Shown one piece after another: positions 54,836-63,407 of a stretch of DNA of 64,000 nucleotides (position 1 is its first letter; every line of letters starts with the position of its first letter). The stretch is taken from NCBI GenBank assembly GCA_963850345.1, contig CAWKKW010000005.1, positions 558,001 to 622,000 on the forward strand. The letters are read 5' to 3'. Both the position numbers and the translations under genes were made by a program. This DNA comes from CAWKKW01 sp963850345 (GTDB lineage Bacteria > Acidobacteriota > Terriglobia > Terriglobales > Acidobacteriaceae). The notes below the pieces were generated by a model, which saw only the letters and a list, made by a program, of their open reading frames with translations, did not search any database and was not told the DNA's origin.

Positions 54836-55537
54836 TCATCTCGAACGTTCAAAGAACGTGTTCACTCCTAACTCCTTGAGCTTCAAATAGCCTTTTCCCT
54901 TTAGAAACTCTTGAACGTCTCGACCCGGGGTCTGATGATCGGTTTCCACCGACAACAAAGTAGGCTTGAAGGTAGTCCAGTCAGCACCGCATAACACGTC
55001 GAAGTCGTGGCCCTCGCAATCGATACTCACAAAATCGATCTGTTGCGGCATCTGAGTCTCTTTGAACAACTCTGATAGTTTCCTTATCGGTATTTTCTTG
55101 ATTGAAGAAAGTATCGCTTTGCCATCACTCACGAATTCGTCTACCACGACCTGATCGAAGCTTGAGTAAACATGGGGAACCATCTCGTAAAACTGCAAGG
55201 TCCCTTCCTCAGATCCCGCTCCCACGTTGAAGTGAACGTCGTTAGGACGGTAGAGGCGGTGTTTCCGTGAGAGAGCAGGCTGCGGCTCAACCGTGATGCC
55301 TTTCCAGCCTCGGACATACAGCAAATACGTATTACTTAGCCTGAATGGATGATTTGCACCCACATCGACATAGAAGCCCGGACGACCGCCGAAGTACTGT
55401 AAAACGAAAGAGTCTTCCCCATGCTGCGAAAAGGTTCCGCGGCGAGTCATTTGACGAAGCGTATTCCAGTCGTGGCAACGGTCCAGAAGAGGACCCACGG
55501 GCGACGATTGTAAGAAAGCCAGCGTCTGTGGTCTCAT
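54836..55537 (-). CDS. FkbM family methyltransferase
   Basis: A 233-residue SAM-dependent methyltransferase of the FkbM family, common in glycan clusters for sugar O-methylation. Family blocks are SQHGEDSFVLQYFGGRPGFYVDVGANHPFRLSNTY (SAM site GANHP), GWKGITVEPQPAL, FNVGAGSEEGTLQFYE and PQQIDFVSIDCEGHDFDVL. The ATG at 55537 begins just before the conserved region; the ribosome site is weak. It is transcribed opposite to the GT2 genes around it. Confidence 0.9.
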   Translation of the reverse strand: MRPQTLAFLQSSPVGPLLDRCHDWNTLRQMTRRGTFSQHGEDSFVLQYFGGRPGFYVDVGANHPFRLSNTYLLYVRGWKGITVEPQPALSRKHRLYRPNDVHFNVGAGSEEGTLQFYEMVPHVYSSFDQVVVDEFVSDGKAILSSIKKIPIRKLSELFKETQMPQQIDFVSIDCEGHDFDVLCGADWTTFKPTLLSVETDHQTPGRDVQEFLKGKGYLKLKELGVNTFFERSR

Positions 55538-55647
55538 TCTGAGAGGCTATAGAAGACGAGAAATGAACGCAACTTGGCATACCTTTGATCAATTGTCGGG
55601 ATTTCTGCATGAGGCGGTTCCCTGAACAATAGTAGGCGGCACTTGCA

Positions 55648-56520
55648 ATGCGATTCTCTCTAATCTGCGGCACGGCCGGGCGGGTCGTCGAACTGGAGCG
55701 CATGCTCTCGTCGGTGGCTACACAGACCTTTGGCGATTACGAATTGCTGGTCATCGATCAGAATAAGGACGACCGCGCCGCCAGGGCAATCGAAGCCCTT
55801 CCCGCCGGTCGACCCGTGAGAAGGCTGACGGCAGACCCCGGTCTGATCCCCGCGCTGAACCTCGGCTTGGGGGCCGCGACCGGAGATATCCTTGGCTTTC
55901 CCGACGACGACTGCTGGTACCCGCGCGATTTGCTGCGCACTCTCAACCGGCTCCTTAAAGAGAATCCTCAGTGGGACGGAATCACCATGCCTACCGCAGA
56001 TGACGAGGGGCGTCCCTCGATCGCGCGATGGCACGCGCAAGCCGGCCGGCTTACGAAGGCAACCGTCGGGTTGCGCGGCTGCTCGACCAGCATGTTTTTT
56101 CGGCGGCGGGTGTACGAGACCATCGGCGGATTTGATGAGAGCATCGGTGGAGGACTGCTGAGTCCGAGCGCGGACATGGACTACCTGCATCGCGCTGTTC
56201 GGGCGGGATTTCACATTGAATATCGGCCCGAGTTGACCATCGGGCATCCGCAGACGTTCACCATGCAGGGGAGCGACGCGAAGAGTTTACAGAAGCGCTA
56301 CAGCTACGGATTTGGGGAGGGCTCGATCGCGCGCAAGTTCTCGCTGCCGCTCTGGTATGTCGCCGGAATTACAGCGTTGCCGCTGCTTCGCTGCATCGCG
56401 AAAAGCATAGCCGGTAAGCGCGACCAGGCCTGCATGGAGTGGACCACGTTCCGGGGCCGCACCGACGGCTTTCGTCGACAGCGCGCGCTGTCCTCCTCAA
56501 GTGGCTCTTCGCGCCTTTGA
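55648..56520 (+). CDS. Glycosyltransferase family 2
   Basis: A 290-residue GT2 enzyme: FSLICGTAGRVVELERMLSSVATQTFGDYELLVIDQNKDDRAARAI, then GLIPALNLGLGAATGDILGFPDDDCWYP (DDD acidic motif) and LRGCSTSMFFRRRVYETIGGFDESIGGG (acceptor-side GGFDE). The C-terminal part has a short hydrophobic helix (LPLWYVAGITALPLLRCI) that may touch the membrane. It directly precedes the rfbF-rfbG module on the same strand. Sugar specificity cannot be read. Confidence 0.87.
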   Translation: MRFSLICGTAGRVVELERMLSSVATQTFGDYELLVIDQNKDDRAARAIEALPAGRPVRRLTADPGLIPALNLGLGAATGDILGFPDDDCWYPRDLLRTLNRLLKENPQWDGITMPTADDEGRPSIARWHAQAGRLTKATVGLRGCSTSMFFRRRVYETIGGFDESIGGGLLSPSADMDYLHRAVRAGFHIEYRPELTIGHPQTFTMQGSDAKSLQKRYSYGFGEGSIARKFSLPLWYVAGITALPLLRCIAKSIAGKRDQACMEWTTFRGRTDGFRRQRALSSSSGSSRL

Positions 56521-56633
56521 AGCGCGGCAGACCGGGCCATCTCTACCACGCAATCAACTCTTCCTTTATTCTAGAAACAGCATAGATTCAGCCCTTTCGA
56601 GAACTCAGAGGTGTGCTTGAGGAAATTTGAAGG

Positions 56634-57404
56634 ATGAAAGCTGTCATTCTGGCGGGGGGCTTGGGCACGCGCCTCTCTGAGGAGACGACCGTTCGCCCCA
56701 AGCCGATGGTGGAGATCGGTGGGTATCCCATTCTTTGGCATATTCTCAAGATCTATTCGCAGCACGGCATCAACGACTTCGTGATCTGCCTGGGGTATAA
56801 GGGCTACATCATCAAGGAATACTTCGCCAACTACTTTCTGCACACCTCGGATGTTACGTTTGACATGACCGGGAACAGGATGACGGTGCACAACTCAGTG
56901 GCCGAACCGTGGCGGGTGACGCTGGTGGATACGGGCGACAGTTCGGGAACCGGGGGGCGCCTGCGGCGGGTGCGGCAGTATCTCTCGCCGGACGAGCAGT
57001 TTTGCATGACCTATGGGGATGGAGTGGCCGACGTGGACATCACCGCCTCCATCGCCTTTCACAAGGCGCATGGCAAGCTGGTCACGCTGACCAGCGTTCA
57101 GCCGCTGGCACGTTTTGGGGCACTGGGGCTCAAGGATACGCAGATCTATTCCTTTCAAGAGAAGCCGCCGGATGAGGGTGGCTGGATCAACGGCGGATTC
57201 TTTGTTCTGGATCCAAAGGTGATCGATGCGGTTACAGACGATTCGCAGATGTTTGAGCGCGAGCCGATTGAGTCGTTGGTAGCGCAGAGCGAGGTTCACG
57301 CCTTCTTTCATCGCGGATTCTGGCAGGCGATGGATACACTGCGAGACAAGCAGCACCTGGAGAACCTGTGGAGCAGCGGAAAGGCCCCATGGAAAAGCTG
57401 GTAG
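56634..57404 (+). CDS. rfbF: Glucose-1-phosphate cytidylyltransferase
   Basis: A 256-residue nucleotidyltransferase making CDP-glucose from CTP and glucose-1-phosphate, first step to CDP-3,6-dideoxyhexoses. KAVILAGGLGTRLSEETTVRPKPMVEIGGYPILWHILK is nearly invariant in RfbF/DdhA. YGHGINDF-type sequence (SQHGINDFVICLGYKGYIIKEYF), CMTYGDGVADVDI and SFQEKPPDEGGWINGGFFVLDP follow. Length agrees with the family. It overlaps rfbG by 16 bases. It starts an eight-gene, tightly packed plus-strand operon that reaches the window edge. Confidence 0.95.
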   Translation: MKAVILAGGLGTRLSEETTVRPKPMVEIGGYPILWHILKIYSQHGINDFVICLGYKGYIIKEYFANYFLHTSDVTFDMTGNRMTVHNSVAEPWRVTLVDTGDSSGTGGRLRRVRQYLSPDEQFCMTYGDGVADVDITASIAFHKAHGKLVTLTSVQPLARFGALGLKDTQIYSFQEKPPDEGGWINGGFFVLDPKVIDAVTDDSQMFEREPIESLVAQSEVHAFFHRGFWQAMDTLRDKQHLENLWSSGKAPWKSW

Positions 57405-58519
57405 GTCCAGAGACCGCATGGCAAGGCCGGCGAGTCTTCCTGACCGGGCACACAGGATTCAAGGGCGGCTGGATGGCGCTCTGGCTTTCCTGGCTGGGTG
57501 CGGAGGTTCGCGGCTATGCGCTCGATCCCGCAACCGGCCCCAGCATGTTCTCTGCCGCCGGCATCGGCTCGATACTCGACGATGTGCGGGGCGACATTCG
57601 TGATGCAGCCAGGCTGAACCGCGCGATGGCCGAGTTTGCCCCCGAAGTTGTTTTTCATCTTGCGGCTCAGCCGCTGGTACGACTGTCGTACGAAGATCCC
57701 ATCGGCACTTACGAGACCAACGTGATCGGCACAGCGCGAGTGCTCGATGCGGTGCGTCGCACTCCCTCAGTTCGCGCCGTCGTCTGCATCACCACCGATA
57801 AATGCTATGAGAACAAGGAGTGGATCTGGCCCTATCGCGAGACCGATCCGCTGGGCGGCTATGATCCGTATTCCGCGTCGAAGGCCTGCGCAGAGATTGT
57901 GACTGCCAGCTTTCGTCAATCGTATTTCCCGATCACGCGTCTGCATCAAAGCGGCGGCCATTCGGTAGGCGTCGCGACAGCGCGCGCGGGCAACGTGATC
58001 GGTGGCGGAGACTGGTCGCCCGATCGGCTCATCCCAGATTTGGTGCGCGGCTTTCTCTCCGGTGCGCCGGTACGAATTCGCAGACCCCACGCAGTGCGCC
58101 CCTGGCAGCACGTACTCGAGCCGCTGCATGGCTATCTCACGCTAGCCGAAAAACTGCTCACGCCGGAAGCTGCCCGGTTTGCGACGGCTTACAACTTCGG
58201 GCCCACCGAGGACGATGCCAGGCCGGTTGGATGGATCGCCGACTGCATGGCTCGATTCTGGGGAAATGGCGCTGCATGGGTGCTCGATGAAGATCCCAAC
58301 AGTCCGCACGAGGCGAATATGTTAAAGCTCGACGCCTCGAAGGCACGGCATGATTTGAATTGGATTCCCAGACTGCGCCTGGAAACGGCGCTTGAATGGC
58401 TGGTCGGCTGGTATCGAACCTGGCAATCTTCGCCTGATTCGGTGCAGGAATATTCGCTTTCGCAAATTGCGCAGTATCACTCCCTCACACACGAGAAGGC
58501 ATCGAAGATATCCGCATGA
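57389..58519 (+). CDS. rfbG: CDP-glucose 4,6-dehydratase
   Basis: A 376-residue extended SDR converting CDP-glucose to CDP-4-keto-6-deoxyglucose. The NAD site is VFLTGHTGFKGGWMALWL. Catalytic blocks are VFHLAAQPLVRLSYEDP, VVCITTDKCYENKEW (TDK motif) and YDPYSASKACAEIV (YxxxK). The tail VLDEDPNSPHEANMLKLDASKARHDLNW is RfbG-like. The ATG at 57389 has GGAAAGG close upstream and lies 16 bases inside rfbF, showing coupling. The stop overlaps the ThDP enzyme's start as ATGA. Confidence 0.95.
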   Translation: MEKLVGPETAWQGRRVFLTGHTGFKGGWMALWLSWLGAEVRGYALDPATGPSMFSAAGIGSILDDVRGDIRDAARLNRAMAEFAPEVVFHLAAQPLVRLSYEDPIGTYETNVIGTARVLDAVRRTPSVRAVVCITTDKCYENKEWIWPYRETDPLGGYDPYSASKACAEIVTASFRQSYFPITRLHQSGGHSVGVATARAGNVIGGGDWSPDRLIPDLVRGFLSGAPVRIRRPHAVRPWQHVLEPLHGYLTLAEKLLTPEAARFATAYNFGPTEDDARPVGWIADCMARFWGNGAAWVLDEDPNSPHEANMLKLDASKARHDLNWIPRLRLETALEWLVGWYRTWQSSPDSVQEYSLSQIAQYHSLTHEKASKISA

Positions 58520-60321
58520 TCAAGCTTTCCGATTACATTTTCAGGCAATTGCGCGACTGGGGCGCGAAGCACATCTTCCTGATCACCGGGGGTGGCGCCA
58601 TGCATCTTAACGATTCCATCGGAACGACCGAGGGCCTGAAATACATCTGCACCCATCATGAACAGGGTGCGGCCATCGCAGCCGAGGGCTACGCGCGCAT
58701 CACCAACACACCGGGGCTGCTCAACGTAACTACGGGTCCGGGCAGCATCAATGCGCTCAATGGCGTCTTCGGCGCATGGACCGATTCCATCCCCATGCTG
58801 ATTGTCTCCGGCCAGGTAAAGCGAGAGACCTGCATGGCCACTTACGGCATTACCAACATGCGGCAACTCGGCGACCAGGAAGTCAATATCATCCGCATGG
58901 TGAAAGGGATTACCAAGTATTCCGTCTGGGTGAATGAGCCGGAGACGATCGCGTATCATCTGGAGCGCGCCTGGTACCTGGCGCAGAACGGCAGGCCGGG
59001 CCCGTGCTGGCTCGACATTCCTGTCGATGTGCAGTCGACGCTCATCGATGAGACCAAGCTGAAGCACTACGATCCTCAGGAAGATGCGCTGGTCTGGGAT
59101 GCTGCGAAGGTCGCAGAGCAGGTCGCCGACGTGCTTCGCCGCATTCGCAGCGCGGAGCGTCCGGTAGTCTTCGGCGGCACGGGTGTGCGGCTGGGCAATG
59201 CTCTCCCCGAGTTCGAGGCGGTCATTCGCAAACTGCGCATTCCGGTTGTGACGGCATGGACCCATGACCTGATCGCTTCCGACGACGAGCTGTTTTGCGG
59301 CCGTCCCGGCACCATTGGCGAACGGGCGGGCAACTTCACTGTCCAGAACTCGGACGTGCTGCTGGTGCTCGGCTCGCGGCTCAACATCCGCCAGACCAGT
59401 TATAACTGGGGATCATTTGCGCGCTTCGCAACCAAGATCCAGGTCGACATCGATGCTGCCGAGTTCGAAAAGCCGATGCACAAGCCGGATGTTCCCATTC
59501 ACTGTGACGTAAAGGTATTTCTGGCGGAGATGCAGCGACAGTTGGGAGAAGAGATCAACCCGTCGCCCATCCATGCCAAGTGGCTCGCCTGGGCTCTTGA
59601 GCGCAAGGCCAAGTATCCGGTCGTGCAGGAGAAGCAGAAGACTGAAGGTCCGCCGCTCAACCCCTACTACTTCATCGATCGCCTGTTTGCGATATTGGAC
59701 GACGACGATGCCGTGGTCTGCGGGAACGCGACTGCCTGCATCGTGCCCTACCAGGCAGGCAAATTGAAAAAAGGTCAGCGGCTGATCTCGAGTTCCGGAT
59801 CGGCGACTATGGGCTACGACCTGCCCGCGGCAATCGGCGTAGCCATCGCCAAAGATGGCCGGGTGATCTGCCTCGCGGGAGACGGCAGTCTGCAGATGAA
59901 CGTGCAGGAACTGCAGACTGTGGTGATGAATCATCTTCCGGTGAAGATATTCGTACTGAATAACGGCGGCTATCTCTCCATTCGTCAGACACAGAACGGA
60001 TTCTTTCAAGGGCGGCTGATTGGCACCGGGCCAACCAGCGGCGTCTCCTTTCCTGACATGATCAAGGTGGGAACAGCGTATGGAATTCCCTCCTTCTCCG
60101 TGGATAAACTCAGTGACCTGGAGATGGTCAAGGCGGAGCTTGCCAAGCCCGGACCGACGATATTTGATGTCCAACTAGATGTCGTGCAGGAGTTCGAGCC
60201 GCGCCTCCGTTCCCGCATCCTGCCCGACGGCAAGATACAAACACCGAATCTCGAGGATATGTATCCGTTTCTTTCTCCAGAGGAGCTTGCGTCGAATATG
60301 TTGGTGTCAGATCCGAAATAG
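58516..60321 (+). CDS. ThDP-dependent enzyme, acetolactate synthase-like (YerE-like candidate)
   Basis: A 601-residue thiamine-diphosphate enzyme with the three domains of the acetolactate synthase group. The N-terminal Pyr domain holds the catalytic Glu (CTHHEQGAAIAAEGYAR), the middle domain starts near residue 200 (PVVFGGTGVRLGN), and the PP domain carries the ThDP motif (LAGDGSLQMNVQEL...FVLNNGGY). In yersiniose biosynthesis the related flavoenzyme YerE adds a two-carbon unit from pyruvate to CDP-4-keto-3,6-dideoxyglucose. Overlap with rfbG and the presence of rfbH in the locus make a similar sugar-branching reaction plausible. A normal acetolactate synthase is less likely: no ilvN/ilvH is nearby. 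The exact reaction is inferred. Confidence 0.85.
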   Translation: MIKLSDYIFRQLRDWGAKHIFLITGGGAMHLNDSIGTTEGLKYICTHHEQGAAIAAEGYARITNTPGLLNVTTGPGSINALNGVFGAWTDSIPMLIVSGQVKRETCMATYGITNMRQLGDQEVNIIRMVKGITKYSVWVNEPETIAYHLERAWYLAQNGRPGPCWLDIPVDVQSTLIDETKLKHYDPQEDALVWDAAKVAEQVADVLRRIRSAERPVVFGGTGVRLGNALPEFEAVIRKLRIPVVTAWTHDLIASDDELFCGRPGTIGERAGNFTVQNSDVLLVLGSRLNIRQTSYNWGSFARFATKIQVDIDAAEFEKPMHKPDVPIHCDVKVFLAEMQRQLGEEINPSPIHAKWLAWALERKAKYPVVQEKQKTEGPPLNPYYFIDRLFAILDDDDAVVCGNATACIVPYQAGKLKKGQRLISSSGSATMGYDLPAAIGVAIAKDGRVICLAGDGSLQMNVQELQTVVMNHLPVKIFVLNNGGYLSIRQTQNGFFQGRLIGTGPTSGVSFPDMIKVGTAYGIPSFSVDKLSDLEMVKAELAKPGPTIFDVQLDVVQEFEPRLRSRILPDGKIQTPNLEDMYPFLSPEELASNMLVSDPK

Positions 60322-60333
60322 CGCGAGTTGAAT

Positions 60334-60987
60334 ATGACCGACCAGACACGCAGCGGGAACTTCCGTTTACCTGGGGTGATCCTGTTTGACCTGGATGGGA
60401 CGCTGCTCGACTCGCTGCCGGGCATTGAACACGCCATACTCGAAGCCTTCAGCGTATGTGGCTTGGAAGTGGGCGAGCGTAACCTGCGCTCCCTGATCGG
60501 GCCGCCGATCCGCACTATTCTTTCGCGGATGTGTTCGCCGGCGGATAGCGCGACTGAGCAACAGTTAGACCAGCTGGAACATGCGTTTCGCAGAAATTAC
60601 GACGATCTAGGCTGGCGCCGGACTGCGCACTTCCCCGACGTCGTGGAGGTTTTGCGGCAATTATCAAGTCACGGCAAGCGACTCTTCATCGTCTCAAACA
60701 AGCCGCGACAAGTTTCGCTGAAGATTCTCGAAGCTGAGGGAACCGTGGGCCTGTTTGAAGATATAGTTACGCGGGACACTCGGCGGCCACATTACGAGAG
60801 TAAGCAGGAGATGATTGCCTCTTTGGTCGAATCGAAGCGCTTGCAACCGGCGAACTGCCTCATGGTAGGCGATACAATGGAAGATGGAGAGGCAGCCGCT
60901 CATACAGGGATGCCGTTTTGCCTGGTGACTTATGGATATGGAGACGTACCCTTCGAGAGCAGCATTCCCGATAGCGTTACGGATTGA
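60334..60987 (+). CDS. HAD-superfamily phosphatase (Gph-like)
   Basis: A 217-residue HAD hydrolase. Motif I is ILFDLDGTLLDSLPG (nucleophile Asp), motif II LFIVSNKP, and motifs III/IV are KQEMIASL and CLMVGDTMEDGEAAAHTGMP. The helical cap (residues 25-90) resembles phosphoglycolate-phosphatase types. It starts 12 bases after the ThDP gene; an in-frame TTG at 60328 adds two residues. Beside a NeuB-like synthase it may act as the phosphatase that follows a sugar-phosphate condensation, as NeuB-type pathways sometimes need. The substrate is not proven. Confidence 0.85.
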   Translation: MTDQTRSGNFRLPGVILFDLDGTLLDSLPGIEHAILEAFSVCGLEVGERNLRSLIGPPIRTILSRMCSPADSATEQQLDQLEHAFRRNYDDLGWRRTAHFPDVVEVLRQLSSHGKRLFIVSNKPRQVSLKILEAEGTVGLFEDIVTRDTRRPHYESKQEMIASLVESKRLQPANCLMVGDTMEDGEAAAHTGMPFCLVTYGYGDVPFESSIPDSVTD

Positions 60988-61052
60988 TGATTTCGCGGAG
61001 CTGGTGCGGTTCCAGGAGATTGCCGGTTGAATGCGGGACAAGGAGCAGCGGA

Positions 61053-62147
61053 TTGATTGACAAGGATATTTTTGAGGATCTCTTCGTTCTGGAGATGGCC
61101 AATAACCATCTGGGGAGCGTGGAACGCGGGCTGAAAATTATCCACGAGTTTTCGCAGATCGTCCGGTTCAACAACGTTCGGGCTACGATCAAGTTGCAGT
61201 TTCGCGATGTGGGCAAGTTCGTCCACAAGGATTTCATCGATCGCGAAGACCTGCGCTACGTGAAGAAGACTCTGGACACGCGCCTTTCCGACGAAGAGTA
61301 TGCAACGCTGGTCAAGGCCATCCGCAAGGCTGGTTGCATCGCGACCGCAACGCCCTTCGACGAGAGGTCTGTCGAGCTTTGCGTGGAACTCGGAATTCCG
61401 ATCCTTAAGGTAGCGAGTTCCGACCTGAATGACTGGATGCTGCTCGAAAAGATTGCGAAGACGAAGAAGCCGGTGGTTGTCTCTACGGGCGGATCTTCGT
61501 TGAAGGACATGGACGATATCGTGACCTTTTTCGCCAACCGCAATATACCGTTGGCGATCAATCATTGCGTGTCGATTTATCCGGCGGAAGATTCTGAACT
61601 TGAGATCAACCAGATCGACTTTCTGCGCAATCGGTATCCGAACAACACTATCGGTTACTCAACACACGAGTACACTGACTGGACTAACTCGATGCTGATT
61701 GCCTATGCGAAGGGCGCGCGGACGTTTGAGCGGCACGTGGACATTCCCGATGGTGGCATCAAGGTTTCGCCGTATTGCAGCCTGCCCCACCAGGTCGATG
61801 AGTGGTTCAAGGCGTTCCATAAGGCGAAGGAGATGTGCGGCGCTCCCGGAACCCAAAAGCGCATTCCTCCCAAGAAAGAAATCGAATATCTTGACGCGCT
61901 GGTGCGCGGCGTTTACGCGAAGGAGGATCTTCCCGAAGGACACTCCCTGACCGATGACGACGTGTATCTGGCCATCCCGCTGCAAAAGGGACAACTCTCG
62001 TGCCGTGAGCTGATGAATGGTGAGATGCTGCTGAAGTCGGTAAAGAAAGACAAGGCCATTCGCATCGATGACATCGAGAGTCCGTACGCGCAGATCCCCT
62101 CGCTTCGTAAGACAATCTACAATCGTGGCTTGGATGTGAACGACTAA
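61053..62147 (+). CDS. NeuB-like (N-acetylneuraminate synthase family) enzyme with SAF domain
   Basis: A 364-residue protein of the NeuB/SpsE family, TIM-barrel synthases that condense phosphoenolpyruvate with a sugar. It opens FVLEMANNHLGSVERGLKII, then LQFRDVG, YATLVKAIRKAGCIATATPFDERSVEL, ILKVASSDLNDWMLLEKIA and VVSTGGSS. TIGYSTHEYTDW and FERHVDIPD follow. The C-terminal SAF domain is LPEGHSLTDDDVYLAIP. TTG at 61053 with AGGAG 7 bases upstream is preferred. An ATG at 60987, overlapping the HAD stop by one base, would add 22 unconserved residues. The product may be a nonulosonic-type or other extended sugar acid; this is inference. Confidence 0.82.
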   Translation: MIDKDIFEDLFVLEMANNHLGSVERGLKIIHEFSQIVRFNNVRATIKLQFRDVGKFVHKDFIDREDLRYVKKTLDTRLSDEEYATLVKAIRKAGCIATATPFDERSVELCVELGIPILKVASSDLNDWMLLEKIAKTKKPVVVSTGGSSLKDMDDIVTFFANRNIPLAINHCVSIYPAEDSELEINQIDFLRNRYPNNTIGYSTHEYTDWTNSMLIAYAKGARTFERHVDIPDGGIKVSPYCSLPHQVDEWFKAFHKAKEMCGAPGTQKRIPPKKEIEYLDALVRGVYAKEDLPEGHSLTDDDVYLAIPLQKGQLSCRELMNGEMLLKSVKKDKAIRIDDIESPYAQIPSLRKTIYNRGLDVND

Positions 62148-62187
62148 CTGGCATCACCCGTTATTTTCGCTCTGGGCTGCCGCTTGC

Positions 62188-62355
62188 ATGATCCACCACC
62201 GCAATGATCCTGCGAGCGGCACCAAACGAATGCATAACGACCACAATTCCGACGAGGCTCCGCTACTGAAGAAGCATCCACTTTCATGGCTGGTAGAGTT
62301 CCGGGAGACAATGACTCCGGATTTGCCCGCGCGGCAGTTCCGAGGGATGCAGTGA
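62188..62355 (+). CDS. Small ORF (55 aa) translationally coupled to the SDR gene
   Basis: An open frame from ATG 62188 (or ATG 62230) to TGA 62353-62355. It encodes a polar, His-rich start (IHHRNDPASGTKRMHNDHNSD) and a denser end (EAPLLKKHPLSWLVEFRETM, then TPDLPARQFRGMQ). Its stop overlaps the GTG of the SDR as GTGA, the same arrangement used by other genes in this operon. No family is recognised and no strong ribosome site is visible upstream. It fills what would otherwise be a 204-base gap in a tightly packed operon. It may equally be a non-coding leader. Confidence 0.35.
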   Translation: MIHHRNDPASGTKRMHNDHNSDEAPLLKKHPLSWLVEFRETMTPDLPARQFRGMQ

Positions 62356-63407
62356 GCTACCGGCGTATACCTGTGGACGACCTCGAGCATGTCCTGAACG
62401 CAACCGCTCCGTTGTGGGAAGAACTGCGCGGGCAGCAACTCTTCGTGACCGGAGGTACCGGCTTCTTTGGCTGCTGGCTGTTAGAGACCTTCTGTCACGC
62501 CAATCGCCGGCTGGCGCTCAATGCGCGCGCTACGGTTCTGACGCGGAACCCGGCGGCATTCGAGGCGAAGGCGCCGCACCTGGTGGCCGATCGCGCCGTG
62601 AGCTTGATGGCCGGCGACGTGAGAGATTTCGCATTCCCTGGGGGCGAGTTTCCATTTGTAATTCATGCTGCTACAGAAGCCAGCGCACGCCAGGCCGCTG
62701 AAGCTCCGATGGACATGCTCACCACCATCCTGCATGGAACCGAGCGCACACTTGAGTTTGCCGCCAGCCATGGAACGAAACGCTTCCTGCTCACCAGCTC
62801 CGGCGCAGTCTACGGCAAGCAGCCGTCTGAGATCCCACATCTGGCAGAGGATTACCGCGGCGCTCCCGATCCGCTCGATTCCGCCAGCGTCTACGCCGAA
62901 GGAAAACGGGCGTCGGAACTGATGTGTGCGCTCTACCATAAGACTGCTGGAATCGAATGTGCCATCGCACGCTGCTGGGCCTTCTGCGGTCCTCATCTTC
63001 CCCTCGATACCCACTTCGCAATCGGCAACTTCATACGCGACGCACTCGCCGGCGGTCCAATCCGCATCGGCGGAGATGGCACTCCGCGACGCTCTTACTT
63101 GTACGGCGCCGATCTGGCAATCTGGTTGTGGACGATGCTGTTTCGGGCGCCCTCTCTTGTGCCGATCAATCTCGGTTCCTCTCATGAGGTGAGTATTCTG
63201 GAACTGGCGCAGACGGTCGCGGCTACGCTTGCCCCTGGCACTCCGATCGAGATAGCGGGTCAACCGAAGCCCGGAGCCCCGCTCGCCCGGTACGTGCCGA
63301 GCGTGCAACGCGCCAAAGAACTGCTCGCCCTGGAAGAGACTGTAAGCTTGCAGGAGACCATTCGCCGTACGGCCGCTTGGTACAGTGCACCCCCGGAGGA
63401 AAGATGA
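62352..63407 (+). CDS. NAD-dependent epimerase/dehydratase (extended SDR)
   Basis: A 351-residue extended short-chain dehydrogenase acting on a nucleotide sugar. NAD site: LFVTGGTGFFGCWLLETF. FVIHAATEASARQAAEAP, FLLTSSGAVYGKQPSEIPH and the catalytic SVYAEGKRASEL (YxxxK) follow. ARCWAFCGPHLPLDTHFAIGNF and GDGTPRRSYLYGADLA complete the family pattern. I chose GTG 62352 because GAGGG lies 6 bases upstream and it begins the conserved region (SYRRIPVDDLEHVLNATAPLWEELRG); ATG 62286 is an alternative. It could be the reductase or epimerase that finishes the deoxysugar made by rfbFGH and the ThDP enzyme. Confidence 0.87.
   Translation: MSYRRIPVDDLEHVLNATAPLWEELRGQQLFVTGGTGFFGCWLLETFCHANRRLALNARATVLTRNPAAFEAKAPHLVADRAVSLMAGDVRDFAFPGGEFPFVIHAATEASARQAAEAPMDMLTTILHGTERTLEFAASHGTKRFLLTSSGAVYGKQPSEIPHLAEDYRGAPDPLDSASVYAEGKRASELMCALYHKTAGIECAIARCWAFCGPHLPLDTHFAIGNFIRDALAGGPIRIGGDGTPRRSYLYGADLAIWLWTMLFRAPSLVPINLGSSHEVSILELAQTVAATLAPGTPIEIAGQPKPGAPLARYVPSVQRAKELLALEETVSLQETIRRTAAWYSAPPEER

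Noticed and set aside
58516..60321. Housekeeping acetolactate synthase (ilvB/ilvI).
   Set aside because: No regulatory subunit or branched-chain amino-acid gene is nearby, and the gene is overlapped by rfbG in a nucleotide-sugar operon.
60987..61052. Upstream ATG for the NeuB-like gene, overlapping the HAD stop.
   Set aside because: No ribosome site precedes it and the 22 extra residues are unlike the family; TTG 61053 has AGGAG at good spacing. It remains an alternative.
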